NCBI GenBank assembly: GCA_958299035.1
Contig: CATQJL010000223.1
Span: 80,183,322 to 80,247,321 of the forward strand
From: Cylicocyclus nassatus
Lineage: Eukaryota > Nematoda > Chromadorea > Rhabditida > Strongylidae
Reading direction: 5' to 3'
Length of the DNA: 64,000 bases
How positions within the stretch are numbered: position 1 is the first letter of the stretch; every line of letters begins with the position of its first letter. A model generated the notes under the pieces. That model saw nothing but the letters and a program-made list of their open reading frames with translations, was not told where the DNA came from and searched no databases. The position numbers and the translations under genes were made by a program. Shown piece after piece: positions 21,028-32,412 of this stretch.

Positions 21028-22673
21028 TTAGGTTGGTACAAAAGTAATGCGCGTTTTGCGAGTTTTCACTTTGACGTGCTATAACTCTCTAAAAAATCCC
21101 ATTCTTCAGTGCGGTAAAGACGATCAGAGGCACAAATTTCTCAATATAGCGCACATCCACCTATGCTCATATCACTAATGGTCACAAAAATATGGTTCGA
21201 TAAGCAAAAAGCTTTTTTTAAATCCCGTCTTTAGCTGATTATAATTCCCTTCAAAAGTTATTGTGAATGATAAGTAGCCTGCCTTGTAGCAGCAAGCCAA
21301 TAGTACAAAAAAGTCGGAAAGAGCTTAAGCAAAGAAGATTTGCAAAAAGGTAAAAAAATAATATTCAAAATTGCTCGCTTTTTTCGACATTTTTTCGTAA
21401 GTCTCAAAATCCTGAAATATGGAGATTTTTAATTTTCTGTGTACTGAACAGCTTCCATATTTCTGCAAAAACTGTAAGCAGGAGGTCTACCTTTACGCTT
21501 ACAGAAATGAGCAAAACTTTGGCGATTACCTTCTTCAAAGGAAATCTATGGGCCACAGAATGGCCAAAACCATTACTCATGCTGAGGCGCCAAAATCTCA
21601 ATCTAGGTTATTTTCTAAGAAAAGCAAAGTATGCGTAATGTAGACAATTTCTATTACATATAATAGTCAAATTTCTAAAAGAATGCCCACATTCGCGCTT
21701 GCATTCTGGCCAAAAAAGTAGGTGCAATGAAATTGTGATTTCGTGCGGTTGTATGAAGCTCTATTAACTTCTAACGAATGAAGCTATTAGGTTGGTGCAA
21801 AAGTAATGCGCGTTTTGCGAGTTCCCACTTTGTCGTGCTATAACTTTCTAAAAGATCCATATTTTTCAATGCGGCAAAGTTCATCAGAAACACCAAACCT
21901 CTCTCTATACAGCGCACATTGCCTTATGTTAACATCGCAAATCAATTGAAAAATATGGATTGACAAGCAAAAAAAATTTTTTTTTCGGAAACCTTGTTTT
22001 TAACTGATCATAACTTCCTTCAAAACTTGTTGTTATAAATGATAAGTTGACTATCTTGTAGCCGCAAGCCAGTAGTACAAAAAAAATTACAAAAGGGCTC
22101 AAATAAAGAATATTTGCAAAAAGGTAAGAAAATAATATTCAAAATTGCTCGCTTTTTTCGACATTTTTTCGTAGCCCTCAAAATCAAAAAAAGGAGATTT
22201 TTGCTTTTCTGTGTAATACACGGCTTCCACAATTCTGCAAAAACTGTCAACAGGAGGCCCACCCTTAAGCTTTCAGAAATAAACAAAACTTTGGCGATTG
22301 CTTTCTTCAAAGGAAATTCATGGGCCACAGAATGGCCAAAACCATCACTCATGTTGAGGCGCCTAAATCTCAATCTAGGTTATTTTCTAAGAAAATAGCA
22401 AAGTATGCGTAATGTAGACAATTTCTATTACATATAATAGTCAAATTTCTAAAAGAATGCCTACATTCGCGCTTGCATTCTGGCCAAAAAAGTAGGTGCA
22501 ATGAAATTGTGATTTCGATGCGGTTGTATGAAGCTCTATTAACTTTTAACGAATGAAGCTATTAGGTTGGTGCAAAAGTAATGCGCGTTTTGCGAGTTCC
22601 CAATTTGTCGTGCTATAACTTTCTAAAAGATCCATATTTTTCAATGCGGCAAAGTTCATCAGAAACAAAATTT
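21028..22673 (+). repeat. head-to-tail repeats each starting with a mariner end
   Basis: Three direct copies begin at 21028, 21787 and 22562 with TTAGGTTGGT(A/G)CAAAAGTAA, each preceded by TA. Unit lengths are 759 and 775 bases; the third copy runs into the gap after about 105 bases. Copies 2 and 3 are almost identical over the shared part; copy 1 differs more. The starting motif is the terminal inverted repeat of cecropia-type mariners such as Hsmar1 and hookworm bandit. No opposite terminal repeat and no transposase frame is seen within a unit, so this is a tandem array of one mariner end plus unrelated sequence, not three full elements. Confidence 0.8.
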
Positions 22674-23173
22674 NNNNNNNNNNNNNNNNNNNNNNNNNNN
22701 NNNNNNNNNNNNNNNNNNNNNNNNNNNNNNNNNNNNNNNNNNNNNNNNNNNNNNNNNNNNNNNNNNNNNNNNNNNNNNNNNNNNNNNNNNNNNNNNNNNN
22801 NNNNNNNNNNNNNNNNNNNNNNNNNNNNNNNNNNNNNNNNNNNNNNNNNNNNNNNNNNNNNNNNNNNNNNNNNNNNNNNNNNNNNNNNNNNNNNNNNNNN
22901 NNNNNNNNNNNNNNNNNNNNNNNNNNNNNNNNNNNNNNNNNNNNNNNNNNNNNNNNNNNNNNNNNNNNNNNNNNNNNNNNNNNNNNNNNNNNNNNNNNNN
23001 NNNNNNNNNNNNNNNNNNNNNNNNNNNNNNNNNNNNNNNNNNNNNNNNNNNNNNNNNNNNNNNNNNNNNNNNNNNNNNNNNNNNNNNNNNNNNNNNNNNN
23101 NNNNNNNNNNNNNNNNNNNNNNNNNNNNNNNNNNNNNNNNNNNNNNNNNNNNNNNNNNNNNNNNNNNNNNNNN
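22674..23173. other. assembly gap, exactly 500 N
   Basis: Fixed-size placeholder. It interrupts the third repeat of the mariner-end array; the few bases before it (AAAATTT) already differ from the corresponding point in copy 2. Confidence 0.99.
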
Positions 23174-23198
23174 AAGCAGTGGTATCAACGCAGAGTAC
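23174..23198 (+). other. SMART cDNA adapter remnant
   Basis: The 25 bases after the gap are the SMART oligonucleotide (AAGCAGTGGTATCAACGC...). The following base begins a copy of the dispersed repeat, so this join may be artificial. Confidence 0.95.
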
Positions 23199-24147
23199 TC
23201 TGGAAACGGAATATCGAAGACATCGCACCCCCACTTCCAATACAGAAGATGCTCCTCGCCGAGCTGAATCGAAAGTTGGCTTTGGACTCAGAGTTCGTCC
23301 ACTCTGAAGCGAGATATGGCCGTGCGACGGTGATGTCCATACATTAGACGTACCTCGCGCGACCGTCGCGTGACTGACCGTTGCATGAGTTATGCTACAT
23401 TCGCGTTTAATTTTCGAGGGCATGCTGTACATCAAAAGATCTGCTTGACGATTTAAACAAAATGCTGCTCTCGGATTTGAAATATATTTATTGCGAAGGA
23501 TGTTATGGCGTTGCGTATTCTGCGTGACTTCCGTGATTCCGCGGATCCTAGAATGTCGCAAACTTCCAGAAATATCGCGGAATTCGAAGGAAATCCCGGA
23601 ATTCCGCGAAGTTCAAGGGAATTTTGCACATTCTGTGAGCGGTATTGTGACCTTGAGCAGATTTTAGAACAAACGATCAGACTGAACTTCTATGTGTCAC
23701 CAGCGACAAATCAATGGCAATACTGTTATCAGCACACTGAACAATCCAATCAAACAAAAATCTGCAAAACTGAGCGAAAACCTACTGTCTAGCGTATACC
23801 TATCATATCCCGCTAGACTGTGGCACTCCTATACACTAGATGATGTGTCTCACGGAGCTGAATCGAGCGGTGTCCTCGGATTCAAAATCGTCTATTCTGA
23901 AGCGAGGTATAGCGATGCGACGCGGATTACGACAGACTCTAGTGATGTGCGGCGCACTCCGCCGCTCTCCGGCGGACTCTAATGGAGTGTGGCGCACTCT
24001 GCCGCACTCGGGCGCACTGCAGCGCACTGCAGCGCACTCCGGCGGACTGTAGTGCAGTGCGGCGCACTCCGCTGCACTCTAGTAGACTGCGTCAGCACAC
24101 TCCGGCGGAGTCCGCCGCAGTCCGGGGACTTTTTTGACGAATTATGA
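23199..24147 (+). repeat. dispersed repeat family, copy B
   Basis: Nearly identical to about 8870-9775 of copy A apart from scattered substitutions and extra GC-rich units at 23940-24130. Either a recent duplication or the same locus placed twice by the assembly; the adapter at its left edge makes the second possible. Confidence 0.85.
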
Positions 24148-24235
24148 GCGGTATTTTACAAGTAAACAGTGATGTACACACATGTGTTTTTGAATATTAC
24201 ATTATAGACATGTCTGATAAACTGCTGACCAGTTA

Positions 24236-25020
24236 TTAGGCTGTCCAAAAGTAAACTCCTTTTTGAATAACTCAAGCTGTTTTTGTTTTCTTAGTATATT
24301 TAGAGTATCATTCGATAGAGCAGATCAAGCTCTACAAAATGACAACCAAGGGTCCGCCTAAGTCGCCTTCCATGTAAAGTTTGAAGCCAAAATCGAAAAA
24401 AATTTTGTCACCTGAAAATTGGATTTCCGCGACAAAGAGTCCTACATACCTCCAACCTAATCATTATACAGTAGGCATATAGTAGTACACAAATATGCCT
24501 TTATTGGATTTTTTCCGAGCATAGAAAGCGAGAAACGAAAATTGTCCAAAAATGGCAGACTCCGCCCCCAGCCCCTCCCATATATGTCATTGTATACTAC
24601 AAGCCTTTCTAAGTATAATTTCAAAACCTTACCCCTGTATGTGCTCTTATAATCGAGAAATGCCAAGTTTTACATAAAAAGCCTGAAAAAGTGGCATTTT
24701 GGCATTTTGGGACCCTATTTGTTTCTCAAATTGAGCCCCGGAAAATCCCACCAAATACATTTTTGGGTACTACCATGTGCCTACTATATAAAGACCAAGT
24801 TGGAAGTCCGTAGGAATTTTCTGGAAGGAGAGTCGATTTTTAGGGTAGCTGAAAAATTTTATTTTTGGCTCCAAAATTTACTTGGTTATGAATTAAGTGG
24901 AACTTTGATAGCCCTTTTATAGAGCTTGCTGCGCTCTACCGAACAGTACCCTAAATCTGTCAAAAAAACAAAAACAGCTCAAGTTATTTGAAAATAGAGT
25001 TTACTTTTGGGACAACCTGA
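24236..25020. mobile_element. mariner-like MITE, TA duplication
   Basis: Terminal inverted repeats of at least 110 bases: TTAGGCTGTCCAAAAGTAAA on the left against TCAGGTTGTCCCAAAAGTAA from the right. TA flanks both sides (24234-24235 and 25021-25022). The total is 785 bases and there is no transposase. The target duplication and the GTCCAAAAGT type of end place it with the Tc1/mariner group. Confidence 0.85.
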
Positions 25021-25022
25021 TA

Positions 25023-26514
25023 GTATTTCAATCGAAGACTTTATATCTGCTAATGTTTGTACACCTTTTATGCGCTACCATTTTTCCTACAAAATATTGT
25101 CAGTTTCCACCAATTCAGCTGTTAAGAACTTCCTGCTACTTAGCGATTGTCAATGTATTATTACATCTCCACAGTATGCCATTCTGCCCCTTCAACTTCA
25201 GTACCCATCCATCACCATCCACCAACCCAGCAGTCTCTGTCACTATGTCTTCTCATACAAACCATTCCCCACCATTATATTCTGCATGATCTAAACACCC
25301 TCTATCCCGTACCATACTGCTCTCAATTCGACTGCGACAGCCTTGTATGCCTTATACCGTATATAGCAAGCTTGCGAACGAGCTTTCTCAGTGCTCCAGG
25401 ATAAGGTGAAGGTCGATACCTGTCGCTTCACCGGATTCGCTTTTTTCTATCGAAACTCTGCACTACCTATGCCATGTATCAATTGTTCCCACCCTATGTT
25501 ACATGCTTATTTCCAATGTGCGTTACCCGAAAGAGCAAGTTTCTATCCCAACTTTACACTACATTACCTATGCCATCTATCATTTCTTCTCGCCGTATAT
25601 TGCGTGCTGACTTCAACCGCACGTTACCAAAGAACAGTTCTTACGCTCGCGGACGAGCTTCTTAAAGGTATGGAGGTGTCGAGTGCTTGTGTTTGCTTGA
25701 GATTTTTTTCAGCAGCTGTCCCCTCCCTGGGCAGGCTGTAAAGCCCGAGCCGAGCACAGTGACCCCCGTGACCGCTGCCTAGCAGGTAACTAATAACTGC
25801 GACTTGGGACAATGTGACCTTAGGTGGATCACTTCTTGAAATTTGTTAAAAAGATTACAATTATTGAGTACATTTTTTTCATGAAGTCTTTTAAGCTCTG
25901 ACCCTAAAGAATACTTTGAGGTTTTTGGCTGCAATTTAGAAGTTGTGTAAGTATAGTATAGATGACGATCTGCGTGATTTTAGCTACAAACTCTCGACTT
26001 ATTCGTGGAAGGCATTGTCACACATGGCAGACGATTAAAAATTCGCGTTGTTGTCAACGTGGTTATGTCGAAATCAAATTTTCGGGAACTGGAACTCGCA
26101 GAAAGCTGGAAATTTGCGGCTATACTTCTCGAGGCTATATTACACATCTATTTATGTCGAAAAAGGGCAGCATCGCTTTTTCAAATCATGAAAATTTTGA
26201 TTTTTTCAATTTCAAGCTTAGTAAAAAATGCAGCAAGGCATATCTGTATGTCTTCTGCGAAGTGTATATGTTGGATGAGTTTTTAGCGGAAGGGATTAGA
26301 GCGTGACGTTTAGTCAACAAGTTCGGTAGGGCTAAGAAAAACAATCGTCGGGCGTGCTCGAACTATACTTTGGAGTCAGACATGTTAATCTTTTTTGGAG
26401 TATTACTGCGCGGTTTTGCAGAAGAGAGCAAAGCTGAACCAGTTAAGAAGTTTAGTAGCGCTCCGCTAAATGCCATTATTTGACTGTGACCCATTTTGGT
26501 AGGAATCTCAACTT
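25023..26514. other. no secure gene; one intron-like pattern
   Basis: 25640-25790 holds a pattern AAAG/GTATGG ... TTTTTTCAG/CAG (a possible intron of about 46 bases) followed by a GC-richer open stretch ending CAG/GTAAC. One frame is open across the join, but it runs into a stop shortly upstream, so I do not call it a gene. Open frames at 25391-25741 and 25962-26306 have no motif. Confidence 0.3.
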
Positions 26515-27070
26515 GAGAAGCATTTACACTGTATAAAATGCACTTTTCTTTCAAAAAGGACTGTAGGTAAACTTTGGCCTTGCTGTAGTATTTGTGAAGA
26601 TCGGGACCTATCAACGCTAAGTATTTTTTAAATATTGATTTCTCGTTTTTCAGGGATGTGTGATCTCGGAAAGCGTCTACACTGCAGAATCTGCTCTTTT
26701 TCTGGCAAAGTGAACTCTATAGGCAAACTGCGGTTTGTATAAAAGTGAACTTTTAAACGCAAGGTATTTTTCGAAAAATTTATTTGTATGGAAATTGTGT
26801 GAAAAATTGAATTGAGAAGCGTTTCTGCTGCAAAAAAATGCATTTAGAAAAACGACTCCGAAAGCAAACTGTGGTCTCGCTGGTAGCTTAATCGATACTT
26901 TTGGAGGCTAAGTACCGAAAAAATTTTCTACAAGGATTTTGTGAGAATCTCAGATTGGGAAGCATTTAAACTGCAGGAGATAGACATCTTTTCAAAGAGA
27001 AGACTCTGTATCAAACTGTGGTCTCGCTAGTACGAGGATCATAGCTTTTGAAGGCCATGTATTCGTTCAA
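26515..27070 (+). repeat. diverged tandem repeat, about 4 units of 120-160 bases
   Basis: Units share the order GAAGC(A/G)TTT, an ATGCA-like word, an A-rich stretch, and AAACTG(T/C)GGT(C/T)T, best kept in CAAACTGTGGTCTCGCT at about 26865 and 27015. The units differ strongly, so the array is old. Confidence 0.5.
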
Positions 27071-27173
27071 AAACAAGAACGAGGCACTGATGATTCACGA
27101 AGAGCAGAGCAGAAGAGCATCCGTAACAATGATTTTCGCATGTGTCGCCATCGCATGCGAGTAGGGTGCTATT

Positions 27174-27314
27174 TTACAATTTTGAGACCACTATCGTCTT
27201 AAGATTGTCTGCTTCATAGGAGTGCGCCCTCCTCGTTTTCTCACGGTCCAAAATCCCTGCGAGAGAGTTGATGTCCTGCGCTCTCACACTGTCAACAACT
27301 TTCCCTCCGCAACG
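27174..27314 (-). CDS. possible terminal exon, unknown protein
   Basis: A 46-codon open stretch after a CTTTCAG acceptor on the minus strand, ending in a stop, with a mixed hydrophilic composition (GGKVVDSVRAQDINSLAG). No known domain. No partner exon was identified upstream. It may be a chance open frame. Confidence 0.22.
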   Translation of the reverse strand, partial: RCGGKVVDSVRAQDINSLAGILDREKTRRAHSYEADNLKTIVVSKL

Positions 27315-28580
27315 CTGAAAGGGGGCGCAGGGTGGAAGACGAAGGGGGATTTTCTTCGCCACGACCATGAAGATATTCGGTTCCTATACTAATTACCTTC
27401 CCGTCCTATTATATCCCTATTGCATAGTTCATTCTCATACAATTTGTTTACAGATCGCTCAAAGCCGATGTTAGCAAGATGCCACCAGATAGAGAGGGAG
27501 GAGCAACTTCGAGACCGTGAGAAATGTACAACAACCGAGCCACCTCTTCTTTCGGCTCAGACCTTGTTTTTATTGCTTATTGATGTTTGTCTTCCCGGTC
27601 GTTGGTAATGATATTGTTTTGATGCTATAGTGATCAATCTGAATTTTAGAATGCGTTTTCGGGACATGTCCGAGGCTCAATTATTATCTAATATGGTATC
27701 TGCCATTAAAAGAGTGTATTGGTAGGATATCCATAAGTGACATATGACTATTAAAAGAGTCAAATTTTTGATGACACATAGATTCGCGCACATCTGCCAC
27801 AAAATCCCATCATAACCATTTCGATTAACTGTGTTTTTATTGATCAGCACTGTTTCGTGAAATTTTGATAAAAAAACTGCAACAATTTAAAAAAACGAAA
27901 AAATGAAATGCGGATTTTGCAAGGAGTCTTCAAAGCTCAGGAGGTTTGAAGAATTCCATCGCAAAGGAAGAAGGCAAGAATGCTTCCGGACAACGCTTGC
28001 TTTGGAAATTTACTTGCAAAACCTGCATCAACTCTCTAGAGTGTGCTCTTCAGTTTTCTCACTGAAAGCACAGCAGATGTAATCACCAGGATAAGAAGAT
28101 TCCCATTCCCCAACCTCCACCTCGTGTCTTATGCATGCGACTCTGCGCCATTTCGAGTGTCCCTGTAAAGTATTTATATATTTCAGTTGAATTCTTGTCA
28201 TGCACGCAAGCAAGAGTTTGGCGGCTTTGCGTCTAGCACGAGTTAGCTTCGAGGATTTTGAAAAAGAAGTCCCTTATAGCTGCACACAATTTTTTTGAAT
28301 CATTTTGAAGTATCTTAGAGCATATAATTTCGTCAAAAAGTTCAACAGCTGATTTTAAGATGCAAAATGGATAATAAAATTCAATTTAGTCAAAATACTC
28401 TATTTTCGAGTATATAAGCCGCGGTTGATTATTTTCCAAAATCGATCAATATAAACCGCGACAGGATTTCAAGAGCGACCGAAAAATCCCATATCGTACT
28501 GCATATTGGCTGAGAGATCGTGCGGCATAAGGATCGCTTTCCGAAACACAGTGAAGCGGCTGAGCAGCTCTGTTGAAAAT
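27315..28580. other. no gene seen
   Basis: AT-rich DNA. The words CTATTAAAAGAGT recur near 27700 and 27750. Nothing else is recognised. Confidence 0.35.
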
Positions 28581-28724
28581 TCAAGAAAGGTGCGGCATAT
28601 ACACATGAGAATGAAGTGCTTTTACAGACAATCCAGCAAATTCTTTAACTTCTTCTTTGACGACGAGCTGTTTTTCGACGACTGTCCCTGTAGACGAACT
28701 GTGTTCGGGCATTTTCACAGCTGG
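28581..28724 (-). CDS. possible terminal exon, unknown protein
   Basis: After a TTTACATGCAG acceptor on the minus strand a 47-codon open stretch follows, containing EKQLVVKEEVKEFAG and ending in a stop at 28581. The acidic/basic composition looks coding, but no domain or partner exon is recognised. Confidence 0.28.
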   Translation of the reverse strand, partial: PAVKMPEHSSSTGTVVEKQLVVKEEVKEFAGLSVKALHSHVYMPHLS

Positions 28725-29319
28725 CTGCATGTAAAGGCTGCTGCTTGACGGAGGCGCACAAGTAGTAATAGTTGAGCGGGCGCGAACGCTATCTTCACCG
28801 TTGTAAATCCTGCACCTCATGCGCTCTGCGGCTGATGAAACCGCTTTCGCGCTCAAAGATATGGCGCCTTCGCTATGCAACAGCCTATATGTATGCATGC
28901 ATCTATGCGTGAGACACAAAAATTCAAGTGAGCGGGGCAGCTCCGCCCACTTTTGGCACTTTTCAAAATATCGGAACTTGCATAAGATTCACGAATTCGT
29001 GCGAATTCCGGCACTATTGAAAAGTGGGCGGGGCATGCCGCTGAGAGCCTGCACAACGAGGGTTGGAGCTGGAAAATTAAGGCTAATTTGAGATTTTTCA
29101 GTCATCTACGAACTTTTCTGTGCGATCTGAGAACGAAAAAAGTTTCTTGTATAGGACAACAGAGTGGGCAGAGTTTGCCAAAAGAAGGCGGGGCCAACAT
29201 GAAATACTACTGAGTCTAGATTGATTATGTGAACACAAATTGGAACCATTGTGCGCATTAGAATTTGATGTTTAGGGTGTCACCATAGCTCGACATCGTC
29301 CACAGGGACAGACTGCGTG
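28725..29319. other. unassigned, with a small palindrome
   Basis: At about 28930-29045 GCTCCGCCCACTTTT and its complement AAAAGTGGGCGGGGC face each other across about 80 bases, like a very short MITE; a related GGCGGGGCC word lies at 29190. No gene seen. Confidence 0.4.
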
Positions 29320-30560
29320 TCGCACACCACGCGTAACACTGTCGTCAACGTGTTGAAAAATGCGCGAAAATGCAGGCGAATTTACGAACTTTCGTGGCTT
29401 AGCTACAGCTTCCTCACTTTACCTTTGCTGGAAGACCATCTCAGACAAATGACCGGAACTTCCGCAGAGCACTTGCGAAAGTTCCGCCGGGTTACCTGCG
29501 GAAGTTCTGTAAACGTGCTGCGGAAGATCCGAAATGAGGTCCTGCGGAAGTTCCGAAAAATGCGAACTACAACAGCAAAAGAGAACACTGAAGCGAGATT
29601 TGAACCTCACTCTACTGACTTTAAAACGCACCTACTTCCTCTACACTACGGCTGACATGTTCGATAACGCACTCTAGTTGTTGGCGAGGCAACATCACGA
29701 GACAACACACTCAAAGTTCTGCGGAACTTCTGGCATTTTTCGGAATTTCCGCAGGATTTTGAAAAAGGTTCTGCGCCGGTAAGTTCCGGTAAGTCTATTT
29801 TGGCATGAAAATCCCGCGGAAGTTCCGATTTTCAACATTTTCAATTTTGCAATAGTGAACAAAGTCCTGCGGAACTTCTGCAAATTTGGCTAGTCCTGCG
29901 GAAGTTCCGGTAATTTGTCTGAGATGTACTTCGCAAAGACCACATTTTCGTAAACAGCGTCTTTGAAAACCTTTAAGAGCAAAGTTTTTTACTCCAAGAT
30001 GATCAACATTTCAGACACAACCTATCGGCAAACTTCTAAAATAAAACAACCCATACTTCCTGATGTACTTGCTCATAAAGGTTATCTGATCTGCTGATTA
30101 CGAAAGATACATCGGCTTGGCAGAAGAACCTCAAGTTTTAGGTTTATGGTGAGTAGAATTTGGGACGACAGGATTTTTTCAGAATTCACCAGCCCGTCTC
30201 TGTTAAAAAGAATCTCCGGTTGTTTTCTAATCTAGGAAAACAATTAGACTAAAATAATACCAACAATAAACTATTAGTTTACTGGAATTTTTTGTGTGTG
30301 ATGTGCGTTGCGTTGCGTCCTTGCGAAAAGACTTCGCAGAATAATTTAAGAAAACTGAAAAAGGATATCAAGCACATGCTGTATATCACCAGATTCGCGT
30401 TAATGAACTGAGCACAATGCCTTTTTGAGTTTAGAATACATTTATATCAAAAAAAAGTTGTGGTGCTGCGTTGTTCGCTTGTTTCGCGTAATTCCGCGCA
30501 TTTCCCAAATTTCCGCGACATTCACGGAAATTTTGAATGTTCTGTGAGCGGTATTGTACT
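29320..30560 (+). repeat. dispersed repeat family, copy C
   Basis: Colinear with 8030-9330: shared stretches include the GCGAATTTACG.ACTTTCGTGG start, the GACCAC.TTTTCGTAAA region, GCTCATAAAGGTT.TCTGA, GAGTAGAATTTGGGACGAC and the tail TCTGTGAGCGGTATTGTAC. Between 29440 and 29910 it carries an added cluster of about eight copies of CCTGCGGAAGTTCC or its complement in both orientations, absent from copy A. Confidence 0.7.
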
Positions 30561-31995
30561 GATCTAAAATAAAGCAAGCGCTTTCTTGTCGGACTTCAGC
30601 ACGCAGCTGCGACTATACACGAAAGTTTTGCTAAAGCACGACGCGCCAGCCTGGCTTACATTTATGATCGCCCACAATTCGATTAACTTACAAGACTTTT
30701 CTTTAAAAGCGTGGGTCCGTATTTGGTGTCCTTAAAAATTTATGTGGCATTCGTGTAGTAAAAAAAAACTGCCACCGCTTACGATTAGGTTTGACACACA
30801 TAAAGTTTTAAGCACTTTCAAACTCGTGTAATGGCTGTTCGTTATCTAAGTTTCTGGTAGCTGGCTTGGTCTAATTTGTCTTACCTTAAAGCTGCAAATA
30901 GCTATTCTGGCTAATTCTGCTGCCAATCTTTCGGTCGGTATCGCTTCATATTTCTTCCGCCTAGAATTCAACCAGTAATGGAGCAAAATGAGACAGAGCT
31001 GTTATTTGTAACTTACATGTACGAAAACGTTCTGCTGAATACAAAAGTATGGAATCTAGACAGCCATTGACCTTTTTTGAAGTAAGAAATTCTAACGAAT
31101 AGCGGATCGAGGTCGCTAGTCGCGTAATGCTGGAAGAAGTATTTCAAAAAACGATTGTTCGAAAACACATGTTTAGGATAAGATCATTATAATCCGTGTT
31201 CCACGTTGCAAGCCAAAAATGTAGCTGCTTTCAAACGTAGAATTAATGCACTTGGCTCACTACACTTGAAATACTTTGAAAAAGTTGAGTTTGCTTATTA
31301 GCGTTCTTAATATCAGTTCAACTGTTTCATGTTTGCTGACAGGGAAAAGAGCTTGCTCTTCAAATATCCAGCCTTTTGGTTGGTTTCTCAATATGGATTG
31401 TAAGCCTCACTCATAGGGTCCTACAGCCTCACTCATGGATCTATACCAATACATTTATTGTTTGCTTGCTTCTTTCTCCATCTAAGCGATATAAGTGAAA
31501 GCTCAAAAAGCATTTATTTTAGTCGCGGCACGCATGGAACTAAGACTATTCTGGTGTCTTTCTCTTTTTCCGCTTGACAGTGATAACTCAAAGGTTATTC
31601 ACATTATGGTTGCAGCAGCCCGCTCATCATTCGCTTACAGTTGCATTTGTATATATGTAGACGTTTCCCATGCACATAGCGGGCGTGGTCTGCAGAGATC
31701 TGAACATGTTGAGGAAAATGTCAAACCTTTCATTCTAAGAATCAGTTTTTGTGCTCTGTAACTTCCGAAAATGCCACGCGCATACATACGTTGGCAAACG
31801 TTAGCTACGTTAACTCCATCCGCTATACTATGGTGAATGAACGATACCTATTGAGTGTGTGCTATGAATTTAATTTTTGCAGTACAGTCTGATTTTTTGA
31901 AGAACCACCACTTCTTGTTTTTTTTGTTGCTAATAAAGACGACTTCGTTGAACTAATCCGTTCGTTGGGCGCTCATTAAATGCGTAAATAAATAG
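30561..31995. other. no gene seen
   Basis: AT-rich DNA. An 88-codon frame at 31495-31761 has no motif. Nothing repeated was recognised. Confidence 0.35.
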
Positions 31996-32412
31996 TTATT
32001 TCAGATTGTTCCGAGACCACTTTGCAAATCTTTGATATTTTTGAAACAGATTTGTTGTTGCTGTTGCTTGAAGACACGGATTTGACACAGAAATCGAAAT
32101 GGCACAAACTACAGCGAGAGTTATAGAAGTAAAACCCACAAGATCATTTTTCAAAGTTCCACAGCCAGATTTGAGTCCCTTTATTATTTCATCACCACCT
32201 TTTTTAGGCAGGATTTTGCTCCCATATGGATCATATCGACAAGACACTGGAAGAACCTAAAAGAGTCATTAGGTCATTATTGCAGATATAAAGTCCTGAG
32301 GTCGTATTGATTATTAAATGAAGCAATTTTCAAGAGGTAAATTCTACTTCAAGGTGCGTTGTATCTTGAGCAAAGGCATCCATCAATGCATCTATCGGAT
32401 TGCGGACTTTTC
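31996..32412 (-). CDS. possible last two exons of a membrane protein gene
   Basis: Minus strand: exon 32348-32412 (65 bases, acceptor GTAATCAG, donor GAA/GTAGAA), a 91-base intron ending CTCTTTTAG, then exon 31996-32256 ending in TAA. Phases agree. The last exon has SCRYDPYG, a Gly-Cys pair (SGCGTL), then a hydrophobic segment of about 20 residues and a polar tail. The Cys pattern before a final membrane helix recalls the large extracellular loop and fourth helix of tetraspanins, but a clear CCG motif is not in these exons. Upstream exons were not found. The exon pair is moderately supported; the family is a guess. Confidence 0.4.

Noticed and set aside
25664..25790. Intron-like pattern followed by a GC-rich exon-like stretch
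   Set aside because: The only frame open through the join meets a stop shortly upstream, and no homology is recognised.
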